This document shows positions 63,316 to 64,000 of a stretch of 64,000 nucleotides of DNA, in pieces (the stretch's first letter is position 1; every line of letters begins with the position of its first letter). Under the pieces are notes generated by a model. The model ran no database searches and was not told the DNA's origin. It saw only the letters and a list, made by a program, of their open reading frames with translations. Origin of the DNA: Prevotella sp. P5-92 (GTDB lineage: Bacteria > Bacteroidota > Bacteroidia > Bacteroidales > Bacteroidaceae). The stretch covers positions 62,001-126,000 of the forward strand of contig NZ_NPJG01000068.1 in the NCBI RefSeq assembly GCF_002251245.1. Direction: 5' to 3'. Both the position numbers and the translations under genes were made by a program.

Positions 63316-64000
63316 ATGAGTGAAGAGAAGCTATTGTTAGAAAACAAAGTCAATGGATTGTTGAAGAAAGACGGCGTGAGTTTCCTCATTCCGTTTATAA
63401 TGATCACCGCATGTTTCGCCCTCTGGGGCTTTGCCAACGACGTGACGAGTCCTATGGTGAAGGCATTCTCAAAGATATTCCGTATGAGTGTCACCGAGGG
63501 CGCGCTCGTCCAGGTGGCATTCTATCTCGGCTATTTTGTCATGGCCTTTCCTGCCGCGCTGTTCATCCAGCGCTATTCGTTCAAGTCGGGCGTGATGATT
63601 GGTCTTGGACTGTATGCCATTGGTGCGCTATTATTCATCCCCGCCAAGGAGATGGGTATCTATTATCCGTTCCTCTTCGCTTATTTTATCATGACCTGCG
63701 GACTGTCGTTTCTCGAGACCAGCTGCAACCCGTTCATCTACTGTATGGGAAGTGAGGATACAGCCACTCAGCGCCTTAACCTCGCCCAGGCATTCAATCC
63801 TATGGGTTGTCTTGCAGGACTTTATGTGGCCATGCAAGGCATACAGGCAAAGATGAGCCCTATGGACACCGCCACACGCAACACGCTGACCGATGCACAG
63901 TTCGAACTGGTGAAGTCGCACGACCTTGCCGTGCTCATCAAGCCTTACGTCTTCATCGGTGCAGTTATCGTCTTGCTGTTGGTGTTGATAAGAGTGACAA
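63316..64000 (+). CDS. fucP: L-fucose:H+ symporter, C-terminus beyond window edge
   Basis: The first 228 residues are visible; the frame is open at the right edge. FLIPFIMITACFALWGFANDVTSPMVKAF and FLETSCNPFIYCMGS..QRLNLAQAFNPMGCLAG match FucP-type symporters, where the Asp in the first helix and the Asn/Gln in helix 4 line the sugar site. About six of the expected 12 helices are present. Divergent from fkp, so fucose uptake and activation are probably coordinated. Confidence 0.92.
   Translation, partial: MSEEKLLLENKVNGLLKKDGVSFLIPFIMITACFALWGFANDVTSPMVKAFSKIFRMSVTEGALVQVAFYLGYFVMAFPAALFIQRYSFKSGVMIGLGLYAIGALLFIPAKEMGIYYPFLFAYFIMTCGLSFLETSCNPFIYCMGSEDTATQRLNLAQAFNPMGCLAGLYVAMQGIQAKMSPMDTATRNTLTDAQFELVKSHDLAVLIKPYVFIGAVIVLLLVLIRVT

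Overview
The window looks like a chromosomal segment of a Bacteroidota bacterium, most likely in the Prevotella/Segatella part of the Bacteroidales. Evidence: two SusC/SusD pairs, surface lipoproteins with S-x-C or A-C lipoboxes, type IX secretion C-terminal domains, promoters of the Bacteroidota form TTTG-N19-21-TAnnTTTG, a fused MurF-alanine racemase, a fused fucokinase/fucose-1-phosphate guanylyltransferase (Fkp), and almost no Shine-Dalgarno sequences. No tRNA, rRNA, insertion sequence, prophage or CRISPR array was seen. Genus-level assignment is inference.

Region 1 (1-10492) is a polysaccharide utilization locus. On the minus strand lie susC, susD and a lipoprotein that runs off the left edge. 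Next to them is a secreted GH43-CBM6-like-GH8 enzyme, probably acting on xylo-oligosaccharides. Divergent from the enzyme is a regulator with a periplasmic sugar-binding domain, one membrane helix and an AraC-type DNA-binding domain, but no kinase or receiver. The 8-mer TGTATCAT/ATGATACA occurs upstream of susC and in the enzyme/regulator intergenic region, so it is a candidate operator.

Region 2 (10560-21767) is mostly housekeeping: a helix-hairpin-helix protein, a duplicated outer-membrane protein, aroB with a PurF-like protein lacking the catalytic N-terminal cysteine, a radical SAM protein, and an ftsX-DUF3098-uppP-truB-queA-folK run. It also holds a 770-bp gene-free stretch with 9-bp repeats and an AT cruciform.

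Region 3 (21861-37155) is the main accessory locus. SusC, SusD, an HExxH metallopeptidase-like lipoprotein and a DUF4302 lipoprotein form one unit. A second promoter then drives a repeat-containing secreted protein, a subtilisin-family protease and a 1200-residue leucine-rich repeat protein, all three ending in type IX sorting domains. I read this as a candidate protein or peptide capture and degradation system.

Region 4 (37368-64000) is again mainly core: rpsO, typA, an outer-membrane barrel, a 22-bp tandem repeat, mtnN-luxS, a YfhO membrane protein, B12-dependent ribonucleotide reductase, folB, a cell-wall amidase with an MCE protein, dnaA, rsfS-ftsH-cdsA, a hexuronate-type transporter, murF-alr, a GSCFA protein, and the divergent fucose pair fkp/fucP, the latter cut by the right edge.
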